64,000 nucleotides of DNA from Pseudomonadota bacterium (GCA_024228935.1 JAAESX010000192.1:1-64000), one strand, 5' to 3'; shown: positions 1-9,266, counted from the first letter of the stretch. Numbers and translations are program-made. Notes: generated by a model from the sequence alone, not told the origin.

Positions 1-116
1 CGAGCAATCGAGCAATCGAGCAATCGAGCAATCGAGCAATCGAGCAATCGAGCAATCGAGCAATCGAGCAATCGAGCAATCGAGCAATCGAGCAATCGAG
101 CAATCGAGCAATCGAG
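1..116. repeat. 8-bp tandem repeat, 14.5 copies of CGAGCAAT
   Basis: Perfect head-to-tail copies of CGAGCAAT run from the window edge to base 116, so the array probably extends beyond the window. The unit length is not a multiple of three, and no frame through the array contains a stop codon on either strand. It may be intergenic or the end of an unseen gene. Perfect identity of all copies implies recent expansion or active slippage. Confidence 0.97.
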
Positions 117-422
117 TCTGCCCTCAGTTGGCTCGCTACCTCGATTCCGTCTCTGGAGATGCGTCGGCCACGATCTGTCCTACCGCTCGTGCTGTGGGCC
201 GGCCGACTTCGTCGGCTATCGGCTCGCACTCGCGGGGAAGCCCTCGACGGCTCGTGCATGAAGAGTGTGGCGGTCCGAGATTGGCACGCCAGGATCCGAG
301 CAGTTCGCACCCAACTGCCCAGATCCGGAAGTCCAGCCTCGATCAGCGCCTGATCCGGCCTGAACTGCGCGATTTCGGCAGTTCGCACCCAACTGCGCGG
401 TTCCCGACCGACTCGACGACCG
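117..422. other. Gene-free stretch after the tandem repeat
   Basis: About 300 bases between the 8-bp array and the tamB stop codon. I see no credible coding frame. The only clear structure is a duplicated 19-bp hairpin-forming element, listed separately. It lies downstream of tamB and may contain that operon's transcription end. Confidence 0.6.
300..396. repeat. Two identical 19-bp hairpin elements 78 bp apart
   Basis: GCAGTTCGCACCCAACTGC occurs at 300-318 and again, identically, at 378-396. Each copy is an inverted repeat (GCAGTT/AACTGC, 7-nt loop). No T-run follows either copy, so these are not standard terminators. They lie just past the end of tamB. They could be RNA-processing stems, protein-binding sites or a small dispersed repeat family. 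Confidence 0.85.
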
Positions 423-3400
423 CTAGAACCGCCACGTCGCCAACAGATCCGCGCTCGGCTCCTCATCCACCGAGAACTCTGCCTGCAGCCGCCGCGTCAG
501 CAGCCACTGCGCGGTGACCGAGTACGGGCTCTCGTTGTCCTCGCGCTCATCCGCGCTCCGCCACGCCACCTCGACCCAGCCCTTGCTTCCGACCTGCCAG
601 CCCGCGCGCACGCCGCCGACCGCCCCGCTGCTGCCGCTGTCGATGCTGAAGCTGTCGACCACACGCCGCGTCCCGATGGACTCCAGCTGCTCGGTCAAGA
701 CGCCCGTGAAGCCGCTCGTCAGCACGCCGAGTCCACCCGTCAGCTCGGCCGTGCTCTGCCCGAACAACAGGATGCTCAGGATGTCGGTCGTCGTGTAGTT
801 CTCCTCGCTCGCGAACTCCAGCGTCGGCACGTCCACCGTCTGGCCGATGAAGACCTCGATGACGCCATACCGACCCGCCTGCCGCTTCGCATGCAGGTCC
901 AGCGTCGGGTTCAGGTAGCTGCCGCCACCGAACAGGATGGTGCCCGTCTGCAGCGCGAAGTCGTTGTTCACGACCTCGACCGTCCCACGCAGCGTGGTGA
1001 CCTCGCCCAGCACCTCGACGACGTCCTCGTGCAGGCGCACGTCCAGCACGCCGTCCAGGTCCGCCTCGGCGAGCCGGATGGTCGCCAGCCCCAACGCGTC
1101 GCCGTAGCTGTCGAGGAACGGCACCACCACGTTCAGGCGCGCCCGCCGGTTCAGGTCGACCCCGAGCTGGATGTCCCACGGGTGGTAGAAGGCCGGCTCC
1201 TCGTCGGCGACCTCGACGCGGTCGTGTCCGCTCCGGACGACCTCGAGGATGGGGTCCAGCCGCAGCCCCCGGTCGTCCAGGAAGAAGTCCTCCTCGAAGG
1301 TGAGCTCCACCCGGTCCGCCACCGCGTCGCCCCGCACGTCGAGCTTCGGGTAGATGCCGGTCATGTCGACCTGGGCCGACACCTGGAGCACCGACTCCTC
1401 GTTGGCCGAGAACCAGGCCTCGCGCGCGCAGACGTTGAAGTCCACGGCCGAGAGCGCCAGCTGCTCGAGCTGGGCGGTGCCGTAGATGAGCATCTCCCCG
1501 CTCTCGAGCCCGTAGCCCTCGACGCACGACAGGCCGTGGCTGCCGTCGACGACCAGCTCCTCGATGAACCGGACCGCCCGCTGCCGGTCCAGCGGACGCG
1601 ACATGAACCGGAAGTTCTCGATGCGCGCGATGGTCCGCTCGGTGACGACGCGCAGGTCCAGGTTCTCGAACGCCACCCGGTAGTCCAGGTGCTGTAGCTC
1701 CCCGTCCTCGAGCTCGACGACCAGCTCGGGCAGCGGATCGGCGAGCGTTCCGACGATGCGCCCCTCGATGTCGATGATGCCGCGGGCGTTCGTGATCATC
1801 GGGTCGGCCAGGACGAGGACACCGAGCGGCACGCCGTCTCCGGTGATGCCGACGTCGAGCCCCTCGCGCGCGAGCTCCTCGTCCAGGTCGAAGCTGCTCG
1901 TCAGGTTCAGGTCGAACGGGATGAAGCCCGACAGGTCGAGCGTGCGCAGCTCAGTCACGTTCCCGTCGGTGAAGCCGAACGTGCCGAAGAGCGTCCAGCC
2001 CCCCTCGACCGGAGCGAGACCGACGACGGCCGGACTGACGGTGATGGCGCCGATGCGGCCCTCGGTCAGCTGGACACCACCACCGAACTGGGGACGGTCG
2101 GGCTGACCCGAGATCGCGATGGCGCCGGAGACGCGGCCGTCGAGCTCCTCGGGGATCTCGACGAAGCGCCGCAACAGCTCGACCGGGACGCCGCGCGGCA
2201 GGACGGACACCTGGATGTCTGAGACCCAGGTCTGCGGCGCCTCCATGTCGGGCTCGGGGCCATCCTCGAAGAGCCAGGTCGTCACGGCGCCCATCTGGGT
2301 CGTCGCCACGCCGGTCACGTCGAGCAGCGTCTCGCCGCGGTCCCGACCGACCGCGACAAGCTCGACCTGGCCGTCCTCGATGGACACCGTGGTGTCGACG
2401 CGCAGGTACTCGGGCGGCTCGCCGAGCGCGACGTCCAGGCCCACCCGCAGCTCGGCGTCCGGGTCCGCGAGCGAGCCCGCCACCAGCATCTGCCCCGAGG
2501 CCCGACCGGCCGGGAGGTCCGCGGCCTGGGGGAAGGTCGTGCGCAGGCGCTCGGTGTCGACCGGCTGGAGCAGCAGCTCGGCCGAGACCGGCTCGCGGGT
2601 CCGCAGCGCCAGGTTCTCGAGCTCGGTCTCCATGGGGATCGAGGCCCGGAAGGCGGCGAGCTGGCCCTTCTGGTCATCCATGTGGCCGACGAAGTGGACC
2701 AGGTCCGGCTCGGTCTCGAGCTCGCCGTCGAGGTTCAGGCCCCAGGCCTGGCCGGGGATGGAGAGGGACTGCACGGCGAGGTGGCCGTCGACATCGGGCT
2801 CCTCGCCCGTCCCCGTCACCCGGAGACGCGCATCCACCGTGCCCGTCCAGCCCGCGAGCTCCTCGGGGTAGAGCGCGCCGAGGTAGGGAACGACCAGGCC
2901 GTCGAGCACCACCGTGGCGTCCAACGGGCCGGATACGCCCAGGTCCCCGCGAGCGTCGACGCCACCCGCGACCGAGTCGATGTCGGCCACCAGTTCGGTG
3001 ACGCCGTCGTAGTCCGGGGTGAACGTGAACCGGACCGGGCTCTGGGCTTCCCAGTTCACTCCGGACTGCGCGCCGAGGCGGAACGTCGGGAACAGGAACG
3101 CGCGCGTCCCCAGGTCGGCGTTCCCGTGCAGGCGACCGACCGACTCCTCGGCCGTGTACAGGTCGAGCTCGAAGTGCAGGTCGTCGTCGACCAGCGTGAC
3201 GAGGGCATCCCCGCGCTCGGCGACGAAGCGGTCGACGCCCGGACCGAGCAACCCCAGCGTGGCGTCCACCCCGACGCTCCCCGACGCCTCGACCCAGCCG
3301 AACGCGCTGCCGTAGACAGCGTCCGCGTACACGGTCTCGGTCACGTTGCCGCCCGCGCCCTCGAAGTCGGACCGCCAGCTGACCGACCCGTCCGGTCGAA

Positions 3401-4961
3401 CGCTCGCCTCCCAGTCGCCCGTGACGTAGGCCAGCGTCACCCCGCTCGCGTCGAGCTCGCCGAGCTCGGCCTCGACGCCCTTGGCGAACACGTCCGAGCC
3501 GTCCACCTCGACCCGGATCGGACCGCGGTAGGTGCCGATGACGGCGTAGTCCTCGTAGCCGAGCCGTCGACCCAGCAGGTAGGCGTCGAGGTCGACCTGC
3601 ACGTCCTCGCGCGACCAGTCCGCGACGACGCGCCCCTCGGCGTTGGCGGAGCCGGACAGGCCATCGGCGCCGAACTCCCGGAGCCCGGAGACGTCCCAGA
3701 TGTCGGCGTCCACGGCCAGATCGAAGTCGGTCTCCGTCAGCTCACCCCGCCCGGTCACCCGACCCCACGGGGCCTCGTACACCAGCGACGTGATACGGAG
3801 CTGGCCCCCCTCGACGACCGCCAGCCCCTTCAGGCCCGGCAGCGAGTAGCCCCAGCCGACCGAGTCGGACAGGTCGAGCTCCACATCCCCCGTCAGGTCG
3901 TCGGGCCAGGAGAAGCCCTGCCCGTCGAGCAGGACCTGCCCGTCCAGGGTGGTCTCCTCGGTCACGGCGTCGACGAAGCTCTCGACCTCGAGCCGGTCCG
4001 CGAGCAGGCTCCCCTTCCAGGTGGGGGTCTCGGACTCGAGGTCCACCTGCAGGTCGACCGCGACACGCCCGCGAGGCGCCGTGATCTCGCCGGCGATCCC
4101 GACCTCGGACAGGGGCCCCTCGATGCGCGCGTCGAGCTCGAGCGCGTTGGACAGGCCGATGTCGCCGGTGGCCGGCTCCAGACCGTCGAGGTCCAGGTGC
4201 GCCCAGCTCGTGAGATCGAACGTGACGTCGTCCTCGAACCCGATGACGCCGACCAGATCGACCTCGGACTTCGCCTCGGTGAGGTCCAGCTTCAGCGCGT
4301 CGAGCTCGACCGAGCCCGGCGTGTTCCAGATCACCGCGCCGCTCTCGATGCTGACCGGCCCCAGCGCGGGGACGTCGAGCCGCCCGAACCCGCCCAGGTC
4401 CTCGACGCGCACGTGTTCGCCCTCGCCCTCGCCGCTTCCCGAGAGGCGGAGCGCCGAGAGCAGGATGATCGCCTCGTCCTCGGTCCCGTACGCGAACGAG
4501 CCGTCCTCGATCTGGATGTCCTGCAGGTCCAGGTACGCCGGGATCTGGAGCGGGTCGCTCGGCACGTCCGAGCTCGGGAACATGCGGACGATGTCCAGAT
4601 CCCCGCTCACGTCGGTCCGGAAGTCGAGCCGGAGCCCCCGCACGGTGAGCTCCTGGACCTCGGCCTCGCGGCTCGTGAAGCGGGGCAGGATCTGCAGGTC
4701 CGCCGAGTCCAGCGCGATGACCGGCCGGCCTGTGCCGTCCTCGAGGGCCACGTCGTCCAGGCGGAGGTGTCCGTTGAGGATGGGGGTCTCGAGGCCTCCG
4801 ATGACGAGCTGGCCCTCGCCCATGCTCTCGGTCACGACCCGCTCGACATAGGCGCGCACCCACTCGTTCCCCGATGGGGACGCGAGCCAGGCTGCGCCGC
4901 CGGCGACGACGAGCGCCAGCACCACGACGAGCGCCAGCGCGACCAGGGCCGTCCTCCTCAG
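423..4961 (-). CDS. tamB: TamB-like translocation/assembly protein (DUF490 family)
   Basis: Large inner-membrane-anchored periplasmic protein of about 1512 residues. It has a short basic start (LRRTALVAL) and one hydrophobic anchor (about residues 5-24), then roughly 1100 residues of AsmA/TamB-like beta-rich sequence. A C-terminal DUF490-type region includes the segment TTDILSILLFGQS and ends in Phe (ATWRF). TamB proteins work with a BamA-family partner in outer-membrane biogenesis or lipid transport; here the partner is directly upstream. No ATG, GTG or TTG fits the N-terminus. The likely start is CTG at 4961, overlapping the upstream stop as CTGA, with AGGAGG 4 nt before it. The open frame continues much further upstream, but only as antisense-free read-through of the neighbouring gene. 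Confidence 0.9.
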   Translation of the reverse strand: MRRTALVALALVVVLALVVAGGAAWLASPSGNEWVRAYVERVVTESMGEGQLVIGGLETPILNGHLRLDDVALEDGTGRPVIALDSADLQILPRFTSREAEVQELTVRGLRLDFRTDVSGDLDIVRMFPSSDVPSDPLQIPAYLDLQDIQIEDGSFAYGTEDEAIILLSALRLSGSGEGEGEHVRVEDLGGFGRLDVPALGPVSIESGAVIWNTPGSVELDALKLDLTEAKSEVDLVGVIGFEDDVTFDLTSWAHLDLDGLEPATGDIGLSNALELDARIEGPLSEVGIAGEITAPRGRVAVDLQVDLESETPTWKGSLLADRLEVESFVDAVTEETTLDGQVLLDGQGFSWPDDLTGDVELDLSDSVGWGYSLPGLKGLAVVEGGQLRITSLVYEAPWGRVTGRGELTETDFDLAVDADIWDVSGLREFGADGLSGSANAEGRVVADWSREDVQVDLDAYLLGRRLGYEDYAVIGTYRGPIRVEVDGSDVFAKGVEAELGELDASGVTLAYVTGDWEASVRPDGSVSWRSDFEGAGGNVTETVYADAVYGSAFGWVEASGSVGVDATLGLLGPGVDRFVAERGDALVTLVDDDLHFELDLYTAEESVGRLHGNADLGTRAFLFPTFRLGAQSGVNWEAQSPVRFTFTPDYDGVTELVADIDSVAGGVDARGDLGVSGPLDATVVLDGLVVPYLGALYPEELAGWTGTVDARLRVTGTGEEPDVDGHLAVQSLSIPGQAWGLNLDGELETEPDLVHFVGHMDDQKGQLAAFRASIPMETELENLALRTREPVSAELLLQPVDTERLRTTFPQAADLPAGRASGQMLVAGSLADPDAELRVGLDVALGEPPEYLRVDTTVSIEDGQVELVAVGRDRGETLLDVTGVATTQMGAVTTWLFEDGPEPDMEAPQTWVSDIQVSVLPRGVPVELLRRFVEIPEELDGRVSGAIAISGQPDRPQFGGGVQLTEGRIGAITVSPAVVGLAPVEGGWTLFGTFGFTDGNVTELRTLDLSGFIPFDLNLTSSFDLDEELAREGLDVGITGDGVPLGVLVLADPMITNARGIIDIEGRIVGTLADPLPELVVELEDGELQHLDYRVAFENLDLRVVTERTIARIENFRFMSRPLDRQRAVRFIEELVVDGSHGLSCVEGYGLESGEMLIYGTAQLEQLALSAVDFNVCAREAWFSANEESVLQVSAQVDMTGIYPKLDVRGDAVADRVELTFEEDFFLDDRGLRLDPILEVVRSGHDRVEVADEEPAFYHPWDIQLGVDLNRRARLNVVVPFLDSYGDALGLATIRLAEADLDGVLDVRLHEDVVEVLGEVTTLRGTVEVVNNDFALQTGTILFGGGSYLNPTLDLHAKRQAGRYGVIEVFIGQTVDVPTLEFASEENYTTTDILSILLFGQSTAELTGGLGVLTSGFTGVLTEQLESIGTRRVVDSFSIDSGSSGAVGGVRAGWQVGSKGWVEVAWRSADEREDNESPYSVTAQWLLTRRLQAEFSVDEEPSADLLATWRF

Positions 4962-7207
4962 AACGCCTCCTGGAGTGCGATGTAGAACGCCACGCGGCGG
5001 TCGAGCTGGTAGGCCTCGTCGTCTCGCAGCCGGTAGGCCACGTCGACCCGAAGCGGGCCGGCGGGCGTGGCGATGCGACCGCCGATGCCCACGGTGGGGC
5101 TGAACGCGCCCCAGGCGACATCGGAGCGCTCGGCCCACAGGGCGCCGTTGTCGTGGAACAGGACCACGTCGTAGTCCGCACCCACGGGGATCCGGGCTTC
5201 GACCGAGTAGTAGGCGACGACGTTTCCGCCCAGGGGGTAGATGTCGACGTCGGTCCCCGGGATCTCGGTCTCGTTGCCGTCGGCGTCGGCGTACAGCGAG
5301 GGGTCCGTACACGGCACGCTGACGACCCGGTCCGCGTTGCCCGGGTCGGCCGCCGAGCAGCCGCGGGGGCCGACCAGGTCCTCGCCGAAGCCACGCAGCG
5401 AGGTGCCGCCGCCCAGGTAGTACCGCTCGGTCAGCGGGATCTCGCGACGGGCGGGGTCGTCCCCGAAGGGCTCGATGACACCGCCCACCCCGCGAACCGC
5501 GATGACGGGCCGGAAGTCGCGCAGGACCAGGGTCTGGTACTTCCGAACGTCCAACCGGGCCTCGGCGAAGGTCCGTCCGGGCAACCAGGCACCCGCCTGG
5601 GCCACCGTGACCTCGGCATAGTGACCCCGCGACGGCTGCAGAAGCGGACGTCGGGTGTCCCAGGCGCCCGTCACCACCATCTTGTGGATATGGTACTCGA
5701 CCTCGGGGTTGCTGGGGTCGATGTTCAGCGCACCCAGTTCGTCGGCGGTGAGCGCTGCGCCGGCCTCGAGCTGTTCCTTCCGGTAGTTCCAGCGGTAGCC
5801 CGGGGTGACGGCGAGGTTCTTGGTGAACGCATACGTGAACCGCGGGCTCATCGAGACGTCGCGGACCTGGTAGCTGGGGAACCGGTTGAACTCGAAGCCC
5901 AGCTGCGGCGTGTGCGACCACTGCGTGCCGAAGATGTTCGGGTACAGGAGCGAGCCCGTGGCCTCGACGAACGGCCCGCCGCTGATGACGTCCTGGACGA
6001 TCTCGTCGGTCGTCTCGCCCATCGTGTTGTCGAGCACGGTGGTGTCGGAGCGGAAGGTCTTCCAGCCGCCGATGGCCTCGCCCTCGAACCGGATCAGGCG
6101 CCCGAACAGGTTGTTGTGTCCGAACCGGCCGACACCTCGGATCTGGCCCTGGTCTCGCTGCAGCGCGAAGCCACCACCCGCCTTGAGCTCGCGGAACCGC
6201 GTCTCCGTGACGGTGATCTTGATCGGGATGACCTGGCCCTCGACCTCGAGCTGGGGCTCGATCTGGACCACCGAGAACGTCCCGAGCCCGAACAGGTTCC
6301 GCTGGGTCTCCTCGAGGCGGCGCGGATCGAACCGCTCGCCGGGGGTGATGGGGACCCGCCGCTCGATGTCCTCGGCGCGAACATCCACGTTCCCGACGAT
6401 CTCGACCTCGCCGAACATGCAGATCTCGCCGGCCTCGGCCTGGACGAAGACCTCGAGCTCGTGGTCGTCGGGCCGGGCGACCACGTTCACGCTCGTCGCC
6501 GCCCGGGCGTAGCCGTTCTCCAGCAGCTGGTTCCGGACGATGTCCGCCATGTCGTAGGGCGCGTCGATGTCGAAGCGCGCGCCCTCCATGTCGTCCTTCG
6601 CGCGCCGGACGGTGCCCATCGCGGCGGGGCTGACGTGATCGATCCCGTCGATCTCCACGAGCGTGATGAGGGACTCGGGCCCCAGCTCGACGTGAGCGAT
6701 GACGTCGACCACGGGGCCTCGGAGACGCCGCGGCCGCAGCCCGGGCAGGCGCGGCGCAGGTCGGACCTCGCGGACCTCCCAGGCCGTCACCTCGGCGTCG
6801 AACCAGCCGTGGTGGGCGTACCAGAGCTCGACACGCCACGCGTCCTGCTCGAGCACCTCGGTGTCCAGCGGCACGCGGTCGATGAACGCGCGGAACGGGA
6901 AGACGTGCGCCAGGACGCCGTCCTCGTCCTGCTCCATGCTGACGCGGACCAGGTTGTTGTTCGTGCCACGCCCGAAGATGTCGGAGCGCTGGAGGTAGTG
7001 GATGACCGGGACCCGCGGCGGAGGGCTGTGCGGCCCACGCCGCAGGAACTCCTGGGCGAACAGCTGATCCTCGTGGAACTCGATGTCCCGCACCGTCGGA
7101 GGCGCTGCCCGGCGCTCTTCGCGGCGGAGCTCCCGATCCTCCTTGCCCGCCCACGCTGGCGAGGACACGAGGACCCCGAGCAGAACGGCCAGGATCGGGG
7201 AGCGCAT
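4958..7207 (-). CDS. tamA: BamA/TamA-family outer-membrane protein (POTRA + beta-barrel)
   Basis: 749 residues. The chosen start MRSPILAVLL gives a clean Sec signal peptide ending in PAWA at about residue 20; an in-frame start 12 codons upstream would spoil it. POTRA-type repeats fill about residues 60-370 and a surface-antigen (Omp85) barrel the remainder. The Omp85 loop-6 motif appears as GGGTSLRGFGEDL, and the protein ends in Phe (LQEAF), as outer-membrane barrels usually do. The family inserts or exports outer-membrane proteins. It overlaps tamB by 4 nt, so the two are translationally coupled. I call it TamA because of the TamB partner; the housekeeping BamA is not excluded. Confidence 0.9.
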   Translation of the reverse strand: MRSPILAVLLGVLVSSPAWAGKEDRELRREERRAAPPTVRDIEFHEDQLFAQEFLRRGPHSPPPRVPVIHYLQRSDIFGRGTNNNLVRVSMEQDEDGVLAHVFPFRAFIDRVPLDTEVLEQDAWRVELWYAHHGWFDAEVTAWEVREVRPAPRLPGLRPRRLRGPVVDVIAHVELGPESLITLVEIDGIDHVSPAAMGTVRRAKDDMEGARFDIDAPYDMADIVRNQLLENGYARAATSVNVVARPDDHELEVFVQAEAGEICMFGEVEIVGNVDVRAEDIERRVPITPGERFDPRRLEETQRNLFGLGTFSVVQIEPQLEVEGQVIPIKITVTETRFRELKAGGGFALQRDQGQIRGVGRFGHNNLFGRLIRFEGEAIGGWKTFRSDTTVLDNTMGETTDEIVQDVISGGPFVEATGSLLYPNIFGTQWSHTPQLGFEFNRFPSYQVRDVSMSPRFTYAFTKNLAVTPGYRWNYRKEQLEAGAALTADELGALNIDPSNPEVEYHIHKMVVTGAWDTRRPLLQPSRGHYAEVTVAQAGAWLPGRTFAEARLDVRKYQTLVLRDFRPVIAVRGVGGVIEPFGDDPARREIPLTERYYLGGGTSLRGFGEDLVGPRGCSAADPGNADRVVSVPCTDPSLYADADGNETEIPGTDVDIYPLGGNVVAYYSVEARIPVGADYDVVLFHDNGALWAERSDVAWGAFSPTVGIGGRIATPAGPLRVDVAYRLRDDEAYQLDRRVAFYIALQEAF

Positions 7208-7229
7208 CGTCGTCGGATAGCCTACCGCG

Positions 7230-7832
7230 ATGGATGACCCCACCCGCTCCGCGCTTCGTCAGCTGGCGCTCGTCCTGGGGGTCGCCGTGCCCCTGGCGAT
7301 CTTCGGATTCCTCGTCAGCGCCGACTTCTTCGACAACCACCACGGCGAGGTCATCGCCTGGCGCCCGCTCGACGGCGCGACCGCGGACTCCAAGGTGGCC
7401 CGGTTCCTGGTCGACCGCGGCGGGGCGGACACGTTCGAGGTCCAGCTCCCCGTGCGCGCCCTGTCCAGCTGGGACCTGCCCCGATCCCCCAACGGTGCCA
7501 TCCCGACGGGCGTCGCCGACGACGGCCCCATCCTGCACAAGGACATCGCGACCTTCAGCTACACCATCGACGGCAAGGCCTACCCGACGCTCGCGCCGCT
7601 CGACCTGAGCCTGCCGTTCCTGTTCCTCGTGCTGGTGGTGCTCGGACGGAACCTCATCTTCGCGGGCTCGCCCTTCCGACTCGTGAGCGACGGCGTGATC
7701 CGAACGTTCGGCGAGAAGTCGCAGGGCATCGGCTCGGTCACTCCTCCCCCCAAGCGGGGGAAGCCGAAGCGTCCGCAGAAGGGTCCTCCTCCGGGTGGGA
7801 AGAAGGGGCGTCGCGGGAAGCGGCGTCGCTGA
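7230..7832 (+). CDS. Small membrane protein with a very basic tail, function unknown
   Basis: 200 residues with an N-terminal transmembrane segment (about 11-30), an extracytoplasmic domain (about 31-130) and a second segment (about 131-150). The tail (about 170-200) is made almost entirely of Lys, Arg, Gly and Pro. No family recognised. It starts only 22 bp from the divergent tamA start, so any promoter must lie inside one of the two genes. Its basic tail is encoded opposite the end of recX (95-bp convergent overlap). The topology places the tail in the cytoplasm, where it could bind nucleic acid or ribosomes; that is inference. Confidence 0.7.
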   Translation: MDDPTRSALRQLALVLGVAVPLAIFGFLVSADFFDNHHGEVIAWRPLDGATADSKVARFLVDRGGADTFEVQLPVRALSSWDLPRSPNGAIPTGVADDGPILHKDIATFSYTIDGKAYPTLAPLDLSLPFLFLVLVVLGRNLIFAGSPFRLVSDGVIRTFGEKSQGIGSVTPPPKRGKPKRPQKGPPPGGKKGRRGKRRR

Positions 7833-8241
7833 CCTCGCGCGCGACGTCCCAGACGATCTCGCCCGAGAAGCCCCGACCAGCGAGGAACCGCGCGATCTGC
7901 TCGCGCGTCTTGTGCGCTCGCCGATGGCCCAGCCGCAGCGCGCTCGCCCGCCAGTCGAACTCCAGCTCGGCCAGCGCCTCGTCGATCAGCGGCTTGGCGA
8001 GTCCCCGCTGCCGCAGGTTCTGCTGGATCTTGCGCGGTCCGTAGCCTCGGAGCGTGGCCATGTGCCGCGTCATGTTGCGAGCGGCGCGGGCGTCGTCCTG
8101 GAGCCCGACGTCGGCCAGACGGTCGAGCGCCGACTCGATCTCGTCAAGGTCGTGCCCCTTGTCCTTCAGCTTCCGAAACAGCTCGGCCCGTGCGTGCTCC
8201 CTTCTTGCGAGGAGAGCAACTGCACGGGCCTTTGCCGACAG
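7738..8241 (-). CDS. recX: RecX-family RecA regulator
   Basis: RecX proteins bind RecA filaments and limit recombination and SOS activity. The frame shows the RecX repeat pattern: ARAVALLARREHARAELFRK, then GHDLDEIESALDRL, the second repeat GYGPRKIQQNLRQRGL and the third TREQIARFLAGRGFSG. An ATG exists at 8073 but would remove the first, well-conserved repeat. Homology runs up to about 8241, where CTG is the only start-like codon after the preceding stop, giving about 167 residues, normal for RecX. It sits 20 bp after rpmG on the same strand. The acidic tail overlaps the neighbouring + strand gene. Family call is firm; the start is inferred. Confidence 0.85.
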   Translation of the reverse strand: MSAKARAVALLARREHARAELFRKLKDKGHDLDEIESALDRLADVGLQDDARAARNMTRHMATLRGYGPRKIQQNLRQRGLAKPLIDEALAELEFDWRASALRLGHRRAHKTREQIARFLAGRGFSGEIVWDVAREVSDAASRDAPSSHPEEDPSADASASPAWGEE

Positions 8242-8261
8242 CGGAGGTCGCTTTCGGCGAG

Positions 8262-8453
8262 CTACTTCTTCACTTCCTTGTGGGGCGTGTGCTTACGCTC
8301 CCACCGGCAGTACTTGCTGAGCTCGAGACGACCGGGGATCGTCTTCTTGTTCTTCGTCGTGGTGTAGCGGCTCACACCGGGCATCCCGGAGGTACGACAG
8401 GTCGTGCACTCCATGTGGATGATGATGCGGCCCTTGCCAGCCTTCTTCGCCAT
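8262..8453 (-). CDS. rpmG: 50S ribosomal protein L33
   Basis: 63 residues, slightly longer than usual because of a short N-terminal extension. It has the L33 pattern CTTC early, then SRYTTTKNKK and LELSKYCRWERKHTPHKE. The first CxxC is present but the second pair is reduced to a single Cys, so full zinc-ribbon binding is doubtful. It lies 9 bp after rpsD and 20 bp before recX in one operon. L33 sits at the large-subunit E site region. Confidence 0.95.
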   Translation of the reverse strand: MAKKAGKGRIIIHMECTTCRTSGMPGVSRYTTTKNKKTIPGRLELSKYCRWERKHTPHKEVKK

Positions 8454-8462
8454 GAGGAACTC

Positions 8463-9080
8463 CTACAGCGTCTGCGAGTAGAACTCGACGATGGCCTGGA
8501 GGTTGCACTCGAAAGGCAGGTCCTCCAGCTCCGGCGCCTGAATCATGGTGCCGGTCGCCTTCGCGGGGTCGAACTCGAGGTACTGGGGGCGGACGCCCGA
8601 CGCCGAGCGCTCCAGGTTCTCCTGGATGAAGCTCTTCGTCTTGGACTTCTCACGCACGCTGATCTCCATGCCCTTCTTGACGAAGAAGCTGGGACGGTCG
8701 ACGCGCTTGCCGTTCACGAGGATGTGCCGGTGCACGACCATCTGGCGCGCGGCCGGGATGGTCGGGGCGAGGCCGAGGCGCCAGACGACGTTGTCCAGGC
8801 GGCTCTCGAGCAGAGTGACAAGCACCCGGCCCGTCGGGCCCTTGAGGCGCGAGGCCTCCTTCACGTACCGACGAAACTGCTTCTCCAGGACACCGAAGTG
8901 CCACCGGATCTTCTGCTTCTCGATCAGACGAACCTTGTAGTCGCTGGGCTTCCGGCGGCGCATCTGGCCGTGAACGCCAGGAGGCGTAGGACGCTCCAGG
9001 TCGGTCACGGTCGTCAGACCGGGAAGCACCGTACCCACTGCCCGACACTTCTTCAGTCGGGGTCCACGATAACGAGCCAT
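8463..9080 (-). CDS. rpsD: 30S ribosomal protein S4
   Basis: 205 residues, the usual length. It starts MARYRGPRLKKCRAVG. The S4 domain is clear (LESRLDNVVWRLGLAPT, then ARQMVVHRHILVNGKRVDRP). S4 is a primary 16S rRNA binding protein that nucleates 30S assembly. Only one Cys is visible in the N-terminal region, so this is the zinc-free type. In most bacteria rpsD lies in the alpha operon with rpsM, rpsK and rpoA; here it heads an rpsD-rpmG-recX operon instead. Confidence 0.97.
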   Translation of the reverse strand: MARYRGPRLKKCRAVGTVLPGLTTVTDLERPTPPGVHGQMRRRKPSDYKVRLIEKQKIRWHFGVLEKQFRRYVKEASRLKGPTGRVLVTLLESRLDNVVWRLGLAPTIPAARQMVVHRHILVNGKRVDRPSFFVKKGMEISVREKSKTKSFIQENLERSASGVRPQYLEFDPAKATGTMIQAPELEDLPFECNLQAIVEFYSQTL

Positions 9081-9186
9081 GTGGCGCGCTCCTTGAGGTG
9101 CTTGTGACGTCCGCGGAGGGTCCGATCGGAGTGATCATGGGCCCACGGACGGTGTCGTCATGGGCCTTTCCCACGGCGAGCCAAGC

Positions 9187-9215
9187 CATCTATGATTAGA
9201 GGCTGGCGGCGTCAA
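9187..9215 (-). promoter_or_regulatory. Possible sigma-70 promoter for rpsD-rpmG-recX
   Basis: On the - strand TTGACG (9215-9210) is followed after 17 bp by TAGATG (9192-9187), about 100 nt before the rpsD start. The -35 matches well and the -10 poorly. The site lies in the 186-bp gap between rpsD and the divergent pseudopilin gene. Confidence 0.35.
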
Positions 9216-9266
9216 CCTCGACACCCCTGTCCCTGGAGTGACACGATGCAACGTCGGAGGCGATCC

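Noticed and set aside
1..116. CRISPR array
   Set aside because: Units are 8 bp with no spacers.
4962..7538. Upstream extension of the tamB frame, giving a 2371-residue frame
   Set aside because: It runs through tamA on the same strand in another frame and has no protein-like composition; high GC keeps it open by chance.
8054..8320. Small + strand frame opposite recX
   Set aside because: Antisense to recX and rpmG, both of which have clear family motifs.
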